The notes beneath the pieces are model-generated. The model searched no databases and was not told the DNA's origin. It worked only from the letters and a program-made list of their open reading frames with translations. Source: Phytopseudomonas dryadis (GTDB lineage Bacteria; Pseudomonadota; Gammaproteobacteria; Pseudomonadales; Pseudomonadaceae). From it: 64,000 bases of DNA. The stretch is taken from contig NZ_QJUM01000028.1 in NCBI RefSeq assembly GCF_004327355.1, forward strand, positions 1 to 64,000, written 5' to 3'. The stretch's first letter is position 1; each line of letters starts with the position of its first letter. The translations under genes were made by a program, and so were the position numbers. Shown here piece by piece: positions 41,508-49,890 of the stretch.

Positions 41508-42467
41508 ATGAGCATCCATGAACTGAACATCGCCCCGCCCGATCAGGTGCCCGACGAGGCCCTGGGGCATGTGCGGCGCTGGGCCGCGCAGCGGCCGCTG
41601 GAGATCGCCCTGCGTCACCGCCGCCGTGGCATCTGGAAGGCCTGGCGCTGGATCGATGTGCTGCGCGAGGTCGAACGCAAGGCCGCGGCGCTGCGCCAGC
41701 AGGGCTTCGGCGCCGGCTCGCGGCTGGCGGTCAGCGGCGCCTACGAGCCGACCCTGTTGCTGCTCGCCCTGGCGGCCAAGCAGCTGGGCGGCCATACCCA
41801 GTCGATTTCCCGCTACAGCCAGGGCGAGGCGTTGCGCCGCCAGGTGCTGGCGGGCAGGGCGGACTTCGCCTTCGTCCAGCGCCGCGAACAGGCCGCCGCC
41901 TGGCTGGCCATCGCCACCGACGACAGCCGGCCGCTGACGCTGTTCTGCGCCCAGCCGATCGCGGCCACACAGGGGCGCTGGCGGACCGTGCCGCTGTCGG
42001 CGCTGATCGAGGGCCAGCCCTCGACGGACAGCCAGGGCTGGCGTCAGGCCTACCGCGAACCGGCATCCTGGTGCGACGAGGGCAGCGAATGGGCGGACGG
42101 TCTGCGCGTGCTGCTGCAGCACTGGCTGGAGGGCGGCCAGGGGCTCGCCTTTCCGGAAAGCAGCGAGTCGGCGGCCCGCGATCGCCGCGAGATCGCCCCG
42201 GTGACCCTGCTGTTGTCGCCGCCACGCCTGCAACGGCTGGCCGCGGAGATCGAGGCGCGCCTGGCGCCCGCGGGCAGTTGGCGGCGGCGCCTGTGCGACT
42301 GGACGCAGCGCGCCCCCGGGCGTGGCGTGCGGCGCTGGATCAAGGCGCGGGTACGGCGCTTGCTCGGCTTCCAGCGCCTGCAGCGCATCGTCCAGGGCGC
42401 CGCACCGAGCACCACGCCTGCCACGGCGCCGATCTGGATCCGCGAATACCTGGAGCACGCCGCATGA
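41508..42467 (+). CDS. Degenerate acyl-CoA-synthetase-like protein lacking the ATP-binding core
   Basis: 319 residues. Residues ~15-130 follow the N-terminus of long-chain acyl-CoA synthetases of the kind found beside HAAT transporters (GIWKAWRWIDVLREVERKAAALRQQGFGAGSRLAVSG, then LLLLALAAKQLGGHTQ). Residues ~205-260 match the segment after the AMP-binding P-loop (GLAFPESSESAARDRREI, then PRLQRLAAEIEARL). The (Y)TSGTTG-x-PKG P-loop and the whole C-terminal adenylation half are absent, so catalysis is not expected. The frame is intact, with GGGGAG ahead of ATG 41508, and the stop overlaps the next gene (ATGA), implying that translation is still maintained. Cofactor-like or assembly role, or slow decay, are both possible. 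Confidence 0.7.
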   Translation: MSIHELNIAPPDQVPDEALGHVRRWAAQRPLEIALRHRRRGIWKAWRWIDVLREVERKAAALRQQGFGAGSRLAVSGAYEPTLLLLALAAKQLGGHTQSISRYSQGEALRRQVLAGRADFAFVQRREQAAAWLAIATDDSRPLTLFCAQPIAATQGRWRTVPLSALIEGQPSTDSQGWRQAYREPASWCDEGSEWADGLRVLLQHWLEGGQGLAFPESSESAARDRREIAPVTLLLSPPRLQRLAAEIEARLAPAGSWRRRLCDWTQRAPGRGVRRWIKARVRRLLGFQRLQRIVQGAAPSTTPATAPIWIREYLEHAA

Positions 42468-43240
42468 GCGATGCCTCGGCCATTCTCGAAGTGCGCAACA
42501 TCTCGTTGTCGTTCCAGGGCGTGAAGGCGATTTCCGACCTGTCGTTCGCCGTGCGCCGCGGCGAGATCTGCGCGCTGATCGGGCCCAATGGCGCCGGCAA
42601 GAGTTCGCTGCTGAACATCCTCAACGGGGTCTACCGCGCCGACTCGGGGGAGTTGCTGTTCAACGCCGAGCGCCTGGGCCGGATCCAGCCGCTGGGCGCC
42701 GCCCGCCTGGGCATCGGCCGTACCTTCCAGAACAACGCGCTGTTCAAGAAGATGAGCGTGCGCGACAACCTGCTGACCGGCCTGTCGCGCTTCCAGCGCA
42801 CCCTGTTCCTCGAACAGGCCCTGGCGCTGCCCCGGGCCCGGCGCGAAGCCCGCGAGTTCGGCGAGCGGGCGGAAAGCATCCTCGAATTCCTCGAACTGCA
42901 ACCCTGGCGAGATGTAGCCGTGGGCGGCCTGGCCTATGGCCTGCAGAAGCGCGTGGAGCTGGGCCGGGCGTTGATCGCCGAGCCGACGCTGCTGCTGCTC
43001 GACGAACCCATGGCCGGCATGAACGCCGAGGAGAAGCAGGAGATGAGCCGTTTCATCGCCGACATCAATCGCGATCTGGGCACCACGGTGATTCTCATCG
43101 AGCACGACATCAAGGTGGTCATGGGGCTGTCCGCCCACGTGGTGGTGCTGGACTACGGGCGCAAGGTCGGCGATGGCACGCCGGCCGAGGTGCAGGCCAA
43201 CCCGGACGTGATCGCGGCCTACCTGGGAACGGTGCACTGA
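42464..43240 (+). CDS. HAAT-family ABC transporter ATPase (LivG-type)
   Basis: 258 residues. Walker A GPNGAGKSS, Q-loop within GIGRTFQNNALF, ABC signature variant GGLAYGLQKRVELGRAL, Walker B LLLLDEPMAGMN and H-loop LIEHD. LivG-type subunits carry the longer insert seen here. Translationally coupled to the genes on both sides (ATGA overlap before, one-base TGATG overlap after). Confidence 0.92.
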   Translation: MSDASAILEVRNISLSFQGVKAISDLSFAVRRGEICALIGPNGAGKSSLLNILNGVYRADSGELLFNAERLGRIQPLGAARLGIGRTFQNNALFKKMSVRDNLLTGLSRFQRTLFLEQALALPRARREAREFGERAESILEFLELQPWRDVAVGGLAYGLQKRVELGRALIAEPTLLLLDEPMAGMNAEEKQEMSRFIADINRDLGTTVILIEHDIKVVMGLSAHVVVLDYGRKVGDGTPAEVQANPDVIAAYLGTVH

Positions 43241-44121
43241 TGAACTTCTTTCTGGAAACCCTGATCGGCGGGCTGCTCGCCGGCACCATGTACTCGCTGG
43301 TGGCGATCGGTTTCGTGCTGATCTACAAGGCCAGCGGCGTGTTCAACTTCGCCCAGGGCGCCATGCTGCTGTTCGCCGCGCTGACCTTCGTCAGCCTGCA
43401 CGAGCAGGGCCTGCCCTTCGCCGTGGCGCTGGCGCTGACCGTGCTGGTGATGATCGTCGGCGCGCTGCTGATCGAGCGCCTGGTGCTGCGGCCGCTGGTC
43501 AACCGTTCGCAGATCACCCTGTTCATGGCCACCCTCGGCCTGTCGTTCATCATCGAGGGCCTGGCCCAGGGGCTGATGGGCGCCCAGGTGCGGGCGCTGG
43601 ACCTGGGCATCGAGGACATCCCGCTGTTCGTCGGCGAGATCATGATCAGCCAGTTCGACCTGGTCGCCGCGGGCGTGGCCGCGGTGCTGGTGGCGCTGCT
43701 GGCCCTGCTGTTCAACAAGACCCGCATCGGCATCGCCCTGCGCGCGGTGGCCGACGACACCCGGGCGGCGCTGTCGGTGGGCATCGACCTGAACCGCATC
43801 TGGCAGATCGTCTGGGCCGTGGCCGGGGTGGTCGGGCTGGTCGCCGGGCTGCTCTGGGGCGCGCGCCAGGGCGTGCAGTTCTCGCTCTCGCTGGTGGTGC
43901 TCAAGGCCTTGCCGGTGCTGATCATCGGCGGCTTCACCTCGATCGGCGGGGCCATCGTCGGCGGGCTGATCGTCGGCGCCGCGGAGAACCTCGCCGAGGC
44001 CTACATCGGCCCGCTGATCGGCGGCGGCATCACGCCCTGGTTCGCCTACTTCCTCGCCCTGGTCTTCCTCTACATCCGTCCGGCCGGCCTGTTCGGCGAC
44101 CGCGCCATCGAACGAGTCTGA
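43240..44121 (+). CDS. HAAT-family permease (LivH-type)
   Basis: 293 residues, about eight membrane segments, beginning NFFLETLIGGLLAGTMYSLVAIGFVLIYKASGVFNFAQG, the conserved LivH N-terminus. LRAVADDTRAALSVGI is the cytoplasmic EAA-like loop that contacts the ATPases. Forms the transport channel with the LivM-type partner, four bases downstream. Confidence 0.92.
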   Translation: MNFFLETLIGGLLAGTMYSLVAIGFVLIYKASGVFNFAQGAMLLFAALTFVSLHEQGLPFAVALALTVLVMIVGALLIERLVLRPLVNRSQITLFMATLGLSFIIEGLAQGLMGAQVRALDLGIEDIPLFVGEIMISQFDLVAAGVAAVLVALLALLFNKTRIGIALRAVADDTRAALSVGIDLNRIWQIVWAVAGVVGLVAGLLWGARQGVQFSLSLVVLKALPVLIIGGFTSIGGAIVGGLIVGAAENLAEAYIGPLIGGGITPWFAYFLALVFLYIRPAGLFGDRAIERV

Positions 44122-44125
44122 CGCC

Positions 44126-45190
44126 ATGAGCCTGTCCACTTCACCCCTTGCCGCGACCTATGACCATGCGCCGCTGGCGCTGACCCGGCGGCGCTGGCCG
44201 CTGGCCCTGACGGCACTGCTGGCGCTGGCCTTCGTCGGCGTGCCGCTGACCGGCAGCGACTACTGGCTCAACGCGATCCTGATTCCCTTCCTGGTGCTGT
44301 CGCTGGCCGGCCTGGGCCTGAACCTGCTGACCGGCTACACCGGGCAGACCTCGGTCGGCGCCGCCGGCTTCATGGCCGTGGGCGCCTTCGCCACCTATGG
44401 CCTGCTGTTGCGCGTGCCGGGTCTGCCGTTGCCCCTGGCGCTGCTCGGCGGCGGCCTGATCGCCGGGGCGGTGGGGCTGGTGTTCGGCATTCCCAGTTCG
44501 CGGATCAAGGGCTTCTACCTGATGGTCACCACGCTCGCCGCGCAGTTCTTCCTCGAATGGGTGTTCGCCAAGTTTCCCTGGTTCTACAACTACGCCTCCT
44601 CGGGCACCATCAGTGCGCCGCGCCTGGAACTGTTCGGCTACAGCCTGGCCTCGCCGGTCGGCCGCTACCTGCTGACCCTGAGCTGCGTGGTGTTGCTGAC
44701 CTGGGTGGCGGTGAACCTGGTGCGCAGCCAGGTGGGGCGCAACTGGATGGCCATCCGCGACATGGACACCGCCGCTTCGGTGATCGGTATTCCGGTGAAC
44801 CGCTACAAGCGCCTGGCCTTCGCCGTCAGCTCCTTCTACCTGGGCATCGCCGGCGCCTTGTGGGCCTTCGCCTACCTGGGCACCGCCAGTGCCGGCAGCT
44901 TCGATATCAACCGCTCGTTCCAGCTGCTGTTCATCATCATCATCGGCAGCATGGGCAGCATCGCCGGCAACTTCATCGGTGCGGCCTTCATCAGCCTGAC
45001 GCCGATCCTGCTCAGCCACGCCGGGCAGTGGCTGTTCGCCGGCAACGTCGATGCCGGGCAGTTGCAGAACCTGCAGAAGATCCTCTTCGGCACGCTGATC
45101 ATCTGGTTCCTGATCAAGGAGCCGGAGGGCCTGGTGCGCCTGCTCGGCAACCTCGGCGAGCGGCTCAGGAACTGGCCGTTGCGCTTCTGA
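44126..45190 (+). CDS. HAAT-family permease (LivM-type)
   Basis: 354 residues with about ten hydrophobic segments. LLTGYTGQTSVGAAGFMAVGAFATYGLL is the typical LivM signature, and WMAIRDMDTAASVIGIPVNRYKRLAFAVS the ATPase-contact loop. The N-terminal ~25 residues are cytoplasmic. Confidence 0.92.
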   Translation: MSLSTSPLAATYDHAPLALTRRRWPLALTALLALAFVGVPLTGSDYWLNAILIPFLVLSLAGLGLNLLTGYTGQTSVGAAGFMAVGAFATYGLLLRVPGLPLPLALLGGGLIAGAVGLVFGIPSSRIKGFYLMVTTLAAQFFLEWVFAKFPWFYNYASSGTISAPRLELFGYSLASPVGRYLLTLSCVVLLTWVAVNLVRSQVGRNWMAIRDMDTAASVIGIPVNRYKRLAFAVSSFYLGIAGALWAFAYLGTASAGSFDINRSFQLLFIIIIGSMGSIAGNFIGAAFISLTPILLSHAGQWLFAGNVDAGQLQNLQKILFGTLIIWFLIKEPEGLVRLLGNLGERLRNWPLRF

Positions 45191-45218
45191 CCCACCACCC
45201 CCGAGAAAAGTGAGCACC

Positions 45219-46559
45219 ATGCGTAAACCCCTGCACCGCACGCTGCTGGGCGCGGCCTTCGTCCTGGCTGCGCAGGCCCTGCTGCCGACCCTGGCCCAGG
45301 CCGCCGCTGACGAACAGTTCATTCCCATGGCCACCTACCGGGTCGGCGCCTACGCCTCCAGCGGCATCCCCTGGTGGGCCGGCGAGATCGACTACTTCCG
45401 CTACATCAACGAGGTCGAAGGCGGGGTCAACGGGGTCAAGCTGGTCTGGCAGGAGTGCGAGACCGAGTGGAACGTGGATCGGATCGTCGAGTGCTACGAG
45501 CGTTACAAGGGTGGCCTCGATGGTGCGCCAACGGCGTTCTTCTTCACCCACAGCACGCCCGGTTCATACGCCCTGATGGAAAAGGCCGCGGCTGACCGCA
45601 TTCCGCTGATCGACGGCGGCGGTGGTCGTACCGAATCCACTGACGGCAGTGTGTTCCCCTATGCCTTCCCGCTGCTGCTCAATTACTACGGCCAGGCCTC
45701 GGTCGGCATCAACCACATCGCCGAACGCGAGGGCGGGCTGGACAAGCTCAAGGGCAAGAAGATCGTCACCGTCTATCACGATTCCGCCTACGGCCGGGAA
45801 ACCCAGGCGCCGATGCAGCTGCTGGCCGAGAAGTACGGTTTCGAGAACATCCAGATTCCGGTGGCCGACCCGGGCAACGAGCAGTCCGGGCAATGGCGCC
45901 AGGTGCGGCAGATCAAGCCGGACTGGGTGTTCCTGCGTACCTGGGGCGTGTCCACCCCGGTAGGGATCAAGACCGCCGCGCGCTTCGGCATCCCGGTCGA
46001 GCGCATCATCGGCGACGTCTGGGCCGGCTCCGAGGCCGACGTCATTCCTGCCGGACCGGCCGCCAAGGGTTATCAGGCCCTGGCGCCTTTCCCCGGTGGC
46101 GACGGCTTCGAGATCCACAAGCGCCTCAGGCAGCACATCCTCGATGCCGGCAAGAGCGATCTCAAGGATCAGCGCTACTTCGGCAAGGTGTACTACAACA
46201 TCGGCCTGATCAACGCCGCCATTGCCGTGGAGGCGCTGCGCACCGGGCAGAAGAAGTTCGGCAACCGCCCGCTCAACGGCGAGGAAGGGCGCTGGGCCTT
46301 CGAGCACCTGGATATCGACGCCGCACGCCTGCAAGCCATCGGCTTCGAGGGCCTGCTGCCGCCGCTGAAGCTGTCCTGCTCCGACCACGAAGGTGGCGGT
46401 TCGGCGCGGGTGCAGCAGTGGGACGGCGAGCAGTGGGTGCTGGTGACCGACTGGCTGCAGGCCGACCGCGACACCCTGCGCCCGCTGATCGAAGCCAAGT
46501 CCGCCGCCTATGCCCGGGAGAAGGGCATCACCCCGCGCGACTGCGGCAGCGAACAGTGA
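45219..46559 (+). CDS. HAAT-family substrate-binding protein, copy 1
   Basis: 446 residues with a signal peptide (MRKPLHRTLLGAAFVLAAQALLPTLAQA). Mature part is a periplasmic binding protein of the branched-chain amino acid/amide type (Peripla_BP_6): IPMATYRVGAYASSGIPWWAGEIDYFRYINEVEGGVNGVKLVWQECE, then KIVTVYHDSAYGRETQAPMQLLAEKYGFENI and PDWVFLRTWGVSTPVGIKTAARFGIP. ATG 45219 is preferred to GTG 45210. A very similar gene follows directly, so this is a tandem duplication. Ligand unknown; the usual Ser/Thr amino-acid pocket motif of LivJ is not obvious. Confidence 0.88.
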   Translation: MRKPLHRTLLGAAFVLAAQALLPTLAQAAADEQFIPMATYRVGAYASSGIPWWAGEIDYFRYINEVEGGVNGVKLVWQECETEWNVDRIVECYERYKGGLDGAPTAFFFTHSTPGSYALMEKAAADRIPLIDGGGGRTESTDGSVFPYAFPLLLNYYGQASVGINHIAEREGGLDKLKGKKIVTVYHDSAYGRETQAPMQLLAEKYGFENIQIPVADPGNEQSGQWRQVRQIKPDWVFLRTWGVSTPVGIKTAARFGIPVERIIGDVWAGSEADVIPAGPAAKGYQALAPFPGGDGFEIHKRLRQHILDAGKSDLKDQRYFGKVYYNIGLINAAIAVEALRTGQKKFGNRPLNGEEGRWAFEHLDIDAARLQAIGFEGLLPPLKLSCSDHEGGGSARVQQWDGEQWVLVTDWLQADRDTLRPLIEAKSAAYAREKGITPRDCGSEQ

Positions 46560-46632
46560 TCCCGACAACCGACTCCCTCGACCCGAAAACGGGACAGGGC
46601 GAACCCCCATTTCGTCCACGGAAGTGAATCCC

Positions 46633-47967
46633 ATGCAACATTCCTTGCAGCGTACCCTGGCTTCGGCCTTGCTCGTTCTCGGCGTCCATCTGGCGGTGCC
46701 CGTGCAGGCCGCGCCCGATGAGCAGTTCTTCCCGCTGGCCACCTACCGGGTCGGCGCCTATGCCTCCAGCGGCATCCCGGTCTGGGCCGGGATGATCGAC
46801 TACCTGCGTTACATCAACGAGGTGGAAGGCGGGATCAATGGCGTCAAGCTGGTCTGGCAGGAGTGCGAGACCGAATGGACGGCGGAGAAGGGCATCGAGT
46901 GCTACGAGCGCTTCAAGAACGGCCTCAACGGCGCGCCGGTGGCGGTCTACCAGCCCAACGGCGCACCGGCTGCCTATGCCCTGGCGGACAAGGCCGAAGC
47001 CGACAGGATTCCGCTGATCACCCTGGGTTACGGCCGTACCGAAGCCACCGATGGCAGCGTGTTCCCCTACAACTTCCCGGTGATGCTGACCTTCTACAGC
47101 GAGGCCTCGGCGTTCATCAACTACGTCGCCGAGCGCGAGGGCGGGCTGGACAAGCTCAAGGGCAAGAAGATCGCCACCGTCTACCACGATTCCGCCTATG
47201 GTCGGGAAACCCAGGGGCCACTCAAGCTGCTGGCGGAAAAGTACGGGTTCGAGAACATCCAGATCCCGGTGGCCGATCCGGGCAACGAGCAGGCGTCGCA
47301 GTGGCGCCAGGTGCGCCAGCTCAAGCCGGACTGGGTGTTCCTGCGCACCTGGGGCGTGTCCACGCCGGTGGCGATCAAGACCGCGGCGCGCTTCGGCTTC
47401 CCGGTCGAGCGCATCGTCGGCGACATCTGGGCCAGCTCCGACGAGGACGTGCTGCCCGCCGGTGACGCGGGCAAGGGCTACCTGGCGCTGACCCCGTACC
47501 CGGGCGGGGCGACGTTCGACATCCACCAGCGGATCAAGGAGCACATCCTCGACAAGGGCAAGAGCGATCTCAAGGATCCGAAGAGCTTCGGCAGCGTGTA
47601 CTACAACTCCGGCCTGGTGAATGCCGCCATCGCCGTGGAGGCCATCCGTGCCGGGCAGGGCAAGTTCGGCAAGCGCCCGCTCAATGGCGAGGAAGGCCGC
47701 TGGGGACTGGAACACCTCGATCTCGACGATGCGCGGCTCAAGGAGATCGGTTTCCTCGGCCTGATGCAGCCGCTCAAGCTGTCGTGCAACGACCACGAAG
47801 GTGGCGGCGCGGCCAAGGTGCAGCAGTGGGACGGCAAGCAATGGAAGCTGCTGACCGACTGGGTGCAGGCCGACCGCCAGACCCTGCGTCCGCTGATCGA
47901 CGCCAAGGCCGCCGAGTACGCGGCAGAGAAGAAGGTAACCCCGCGCGATTGCAGCGCGGAGCAGTGA
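46633..47967 (+). CDS. HAAT-family substrate-binding protein, copy 2
   Basis: 444 residues with a signal peptide (MQHSLQRTLASALLVLGVHLAVPVQA). Closely similar to copy 1 over its whole length, with shared blocks such as NGVKLVWQECETEW, VADPGNEQ, KPDWVFLRTWGVSTPV and the C-terminal TPRDC. Differences cluster at the probable ligand cleft: FFFTHSTPGSYALMEKAA versus VYQPNGAPAAYALADKAE, and DGGGGRTESTDG versus TLGYGRTEATDG. The duplicates may bind related but distinct ligands. 73 bp separate the two genes. Confidence 0.88.
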   Translation: MQHSLQRTLASALLVLGVHLAVPVQAAPDEQFFPLATYRVGAYASSGIPVWAGMIDYLRYINEVEGGINGVKLVWQECETEWTAEKGIECYERFKNGLNGAPVAVYQPNGAPAAYALADKAEADRIPLITLGYGRTEATDGSVFPYNFPVMLTFYSEASAFINYVAEREGGLDKLKGKKIATVYHDSAYGRETQGPLKLLAEKYGFENIQIPVADPGNEQASQWRQVRQLKPDWVFLRTWGVSTPVAIKTAARFGFPVERIVGDIWASSDEDVLPAGDAGKGYLALTPYPGGATFDIHQRIKEHILDKGKSDLKDPKSFGSVYYNSGLVNAAIAVEAIRAGQGKFGKRPLNGEEGRWGLEHLDLDDARLKEIGFLGLMQPLKLSCNDHEGGGAAKVQQWDGKQWKLLTDWVQADRQTLRPLIDAKAAEYAAEKKVTPRDCSAEQ

Positions 47968-48011
47968 CGGCAGCACAACCAGGCGCGCTGGCGCCCGAGG
48001 GGGATGAGGCA

Positions 48012-48788
48012 ATGAACGCTACGAGCCGGGCTGCCGTCGAGCCGAGCACGCTGCTCGTCGTCGACGACATCGAAGTGATCTACGACGGCGCCATCCTCGC
48101 CCTGGCGGGTGTCTCGCTGCGGGTCGAGCAGGGCGGCATCGTCGCCTTGCTCGGGGCCAATGGCGCGGGCAAGAGCACCACGCTCAAGGCGATTTCCGGG
48201 CTGGTCCAGGCCGATCGTGCCAGGGTCAGCCGCGGCAGCATCCGCTTGCGTGGCCAGGACACCGTCGCCGTGGCGGCCAATGTGCTGGCCCGCCAGGGCA
48301 TCGTCCACGTGCTGGAGGGACGGCACGTGTTCGCCCACCTGAGCATCGAAGACAACCTGCGCAGTGGCGGCTTCCTGCGCCGCCCGACGCGGCGCGAGCT
48401 GGAGCAGGATCTGGAGCGCATCTACGCCTGGTTCCCGCGCCTGAAGACCAAGCGCAAGACCCAGGCCGGGCTGACCTCCGGCGGCGAGCAGCAGATGCTC
48501 GCCATCGGCCGCGCCCTGATGACCAAGCCCAGCCTGGTGCTGCTCGACGAGCCGTCGATGGGCCTGGCGCCGATCATCGTCGAGGAGATCTTCGACATCG
48601 TCGCCCAGCTCAACGCCCGCGAGGGCGTCAGCTTCCTGGTCGCCGAGCAGAACATCAACGTCGCCCTGCGCCATGCCAGCTACGCCTACATCCTGGAGAA
48701 CGGTCGCGTGGTGGGCGAGGGCGGTGCCGCCGAGCTGGCCAGCCGCGACGATATCCAGCATTTCTACCTGGGTGGCAAGGCCGGTTGA
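48012..48788 (+). CDS. HAAT-family ABC transporter ATPase (LivF-type)
   Basis: 258 residues. Walker A GANGAGKST, signature LTSGGEQQMLAIGRAL, Walker B LVLLDEPSMGLAP and the LVAEQNINVAL switch region. Second ATPase of the transporter, placed at the end of the operon. GATGAGGC lies just before ATG 48012. The insert KAISGLVQADRARVSRGSIRL and RQGIVHVLEGRHVFAHLSIEDNL are typical of LivF proteins in operons with the long-chain-synthetase-like gene. Followed by the 150-bp repeat array. Confidence 0.92.
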   Translation: MNATSRAAVEPSTLLVVDDIEVIYDGAILALAGVSLRVEQGGIVALLGANGAGKSTTLKAISGLVQADRARVSRGSIRLRGQDTVAVAANVLARQGIVHVLEGRHVFAHLSIEDNLRSGGFLRRPTRRELEQDLERIYAWFPRLKTKRKTQAGLTSGGEQQMLAIGRALMTKPSLVLLDEPSMGLAPIIVEEIFDIVAQLNAREGVSFLVAEQNINVALRHASYAYILENGRVVGEGGAAELASRDDIQHFYLGGKAG

Positions 48789-48794
48789 CTGCCA

Positions 48795-49700
48795 GTCCGT
48801 AGCCTGGGTTGAGCGAAGCGATACCCAGGGCACCCCTCTCCCGGGTGTCGCTGCGCTCGACCCGGGCTACCCGGTGGATGAAAACGTGTCATTTCCCTGT
48901 GGGGCATGGCTGTCAGCGTGCGGCCGAGAGGCCCGGCAACGAACAGTCCGTGCCTGGGTTGAGCGAAGCGATACCCAGGGCACCCCTCTCCCGGGTGTCG
49001 CTGCGCTCGACCCGGGCTACCGGTGGATGAAAGCCGCGTTATTTCCCTATGGGGCATGGCTGTCACCGTACGACTGGGGGGATCGGTGACGAAGAGTCCG
49101 TAGCCTGGGTTGAGCGAAGCGATACCCAGGGCACCCTCTCCCGGGTGTCGCTGCGCTCGACCCGGGCTACCGGTGGATGAAAGCCGCGTTATTTCCCTGT
49201 GGGTCATGGTTGTCACCGTACGACTGGGGGGATCGGTGACGAAGAGTCCGTAGCCTGGGTTGAGCGAAGCGATACCCAGGGCACTCTCTCCCGGGTGTCG
49301 CTGCGCTCGACCCGGGCTACCGGTGGATGAAAGCCGCGTTATTTCCCTATGGGGCATGGCTGTCACCGTACGGCCGGGAGGCCCGGCAACGAAGAGTCCG
49401 TAGCCTGGGTTGAGCGAAGCGATACCCAGGGCACCCCTCTCCCGGGTGTCGCTGCGCTCGACCCGGGCTACCGGTGGATGAAAGCCGCGTTATTTCCCTA
49501 TGGGGCATGGCTGTCACCGTACGACCGGGAGGCTCGGCGACGAACAGTCCGTAGCCTGGGTTGAGCGAAGCGATACCCAGGGCACCCCTCTCCCGGGTGT
49601 CGCTGCGCTCGACCCGGGCTACCCGGTGGATGAAAAACGCGTTATTTCCCTGTGGGTCATGGTTGTCGCCGTGCGACTGGGGGGATCGGCGGCGAAATGA
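48795..49700. repeat. Six-unit ~150-bp tandem repeat array
   Basis: The mark GCCTGGGTTGAGCGAAGC starts at 48802, 48952, 49103, 49253, 49403 and 49554 (periods 150, 151, 150, 150, 151). Each unit is a ~75-bp inverted repeat (GTAGCCTGGGT ... ACCCGGGCTAC around GTCGCTGCGCTCGA) plus a ~75-bp linker with CGTTATTTCCCT(G/A)TGGGGCATGG. Units differ by a few bases, so they are not an assembly echo of one copy. Single relatives lie at 36.05-36.24 and 53.95-54.04 kb. It separates the transporter operon from the SfnB gene. Confidence 0.9.
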
Positions 49701-49735
49701 GCGTCGATTCTCCTGCCTGACTATCGGGCAAAGCA

Positions 49736-49781
49736 CTGTTGGTCAGCCAACAGCGCTTCCACAGATTGTTCGCAGGGAACA
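49736..49781. promoter_or_regulatory. Two dyads upstream of the SfnB-type gene
   Basis: CTGTTGG-TCAG-CCAACAG (49736-49753) and TGTTC-GCAGG-GAACA (49767-49781) lie about 55-100 bp ahead of the sigma-54 promoter, a position suited to an enhancer-binding activator such as SfnR. The second resembles the TGTTC-N6-GAACA core of the dyad at 39910-39933. Confidence 0.5.
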
Positions 49782-49836
49782 GGGCGTGGCCTTGTGGTTT
49801 TCAGCTAACCCTATGAATGCAAAGGGCGTTCAGGGT

Positions 49837-49852
49837 TGGTACGGGCCGTGCA
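49837..49852 (+). promoter_or_regulatory. Sigma-54 (-24/-12) promoter
   Basis: TGGTACG-GGCC-GTGCA: GG at 49838-49839 and GC at 49850-49851 with the required 10-base spacing, close to TGGCACG-N4-TTGCA. It lies 39 bp before the SfnB ATG. Sulfone/sulfonate genes of P. putida are known to need sigma-54 with SfnR, so the match fits the gene. Confidence 0.7.
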
Positions 49853-49890
49853 ACAGCACTGGCAGACCTGATCTGCAAGGAGCCAGCAGC

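Noticed and set aside
48764..49736. Repeat proteins in the 150-bp array on either strand
   Set aside because: Frames exist because the period is near 50 codons. Two periods are 151, which break the frames, as expected for non-coding DNA.
49812..49890. N-terminal extension of the SfnB-type protein
   Set aside because: The sigma-54 promoter lies inside it, so it would not be transcribed. AAGGAG supports ATG 49891.
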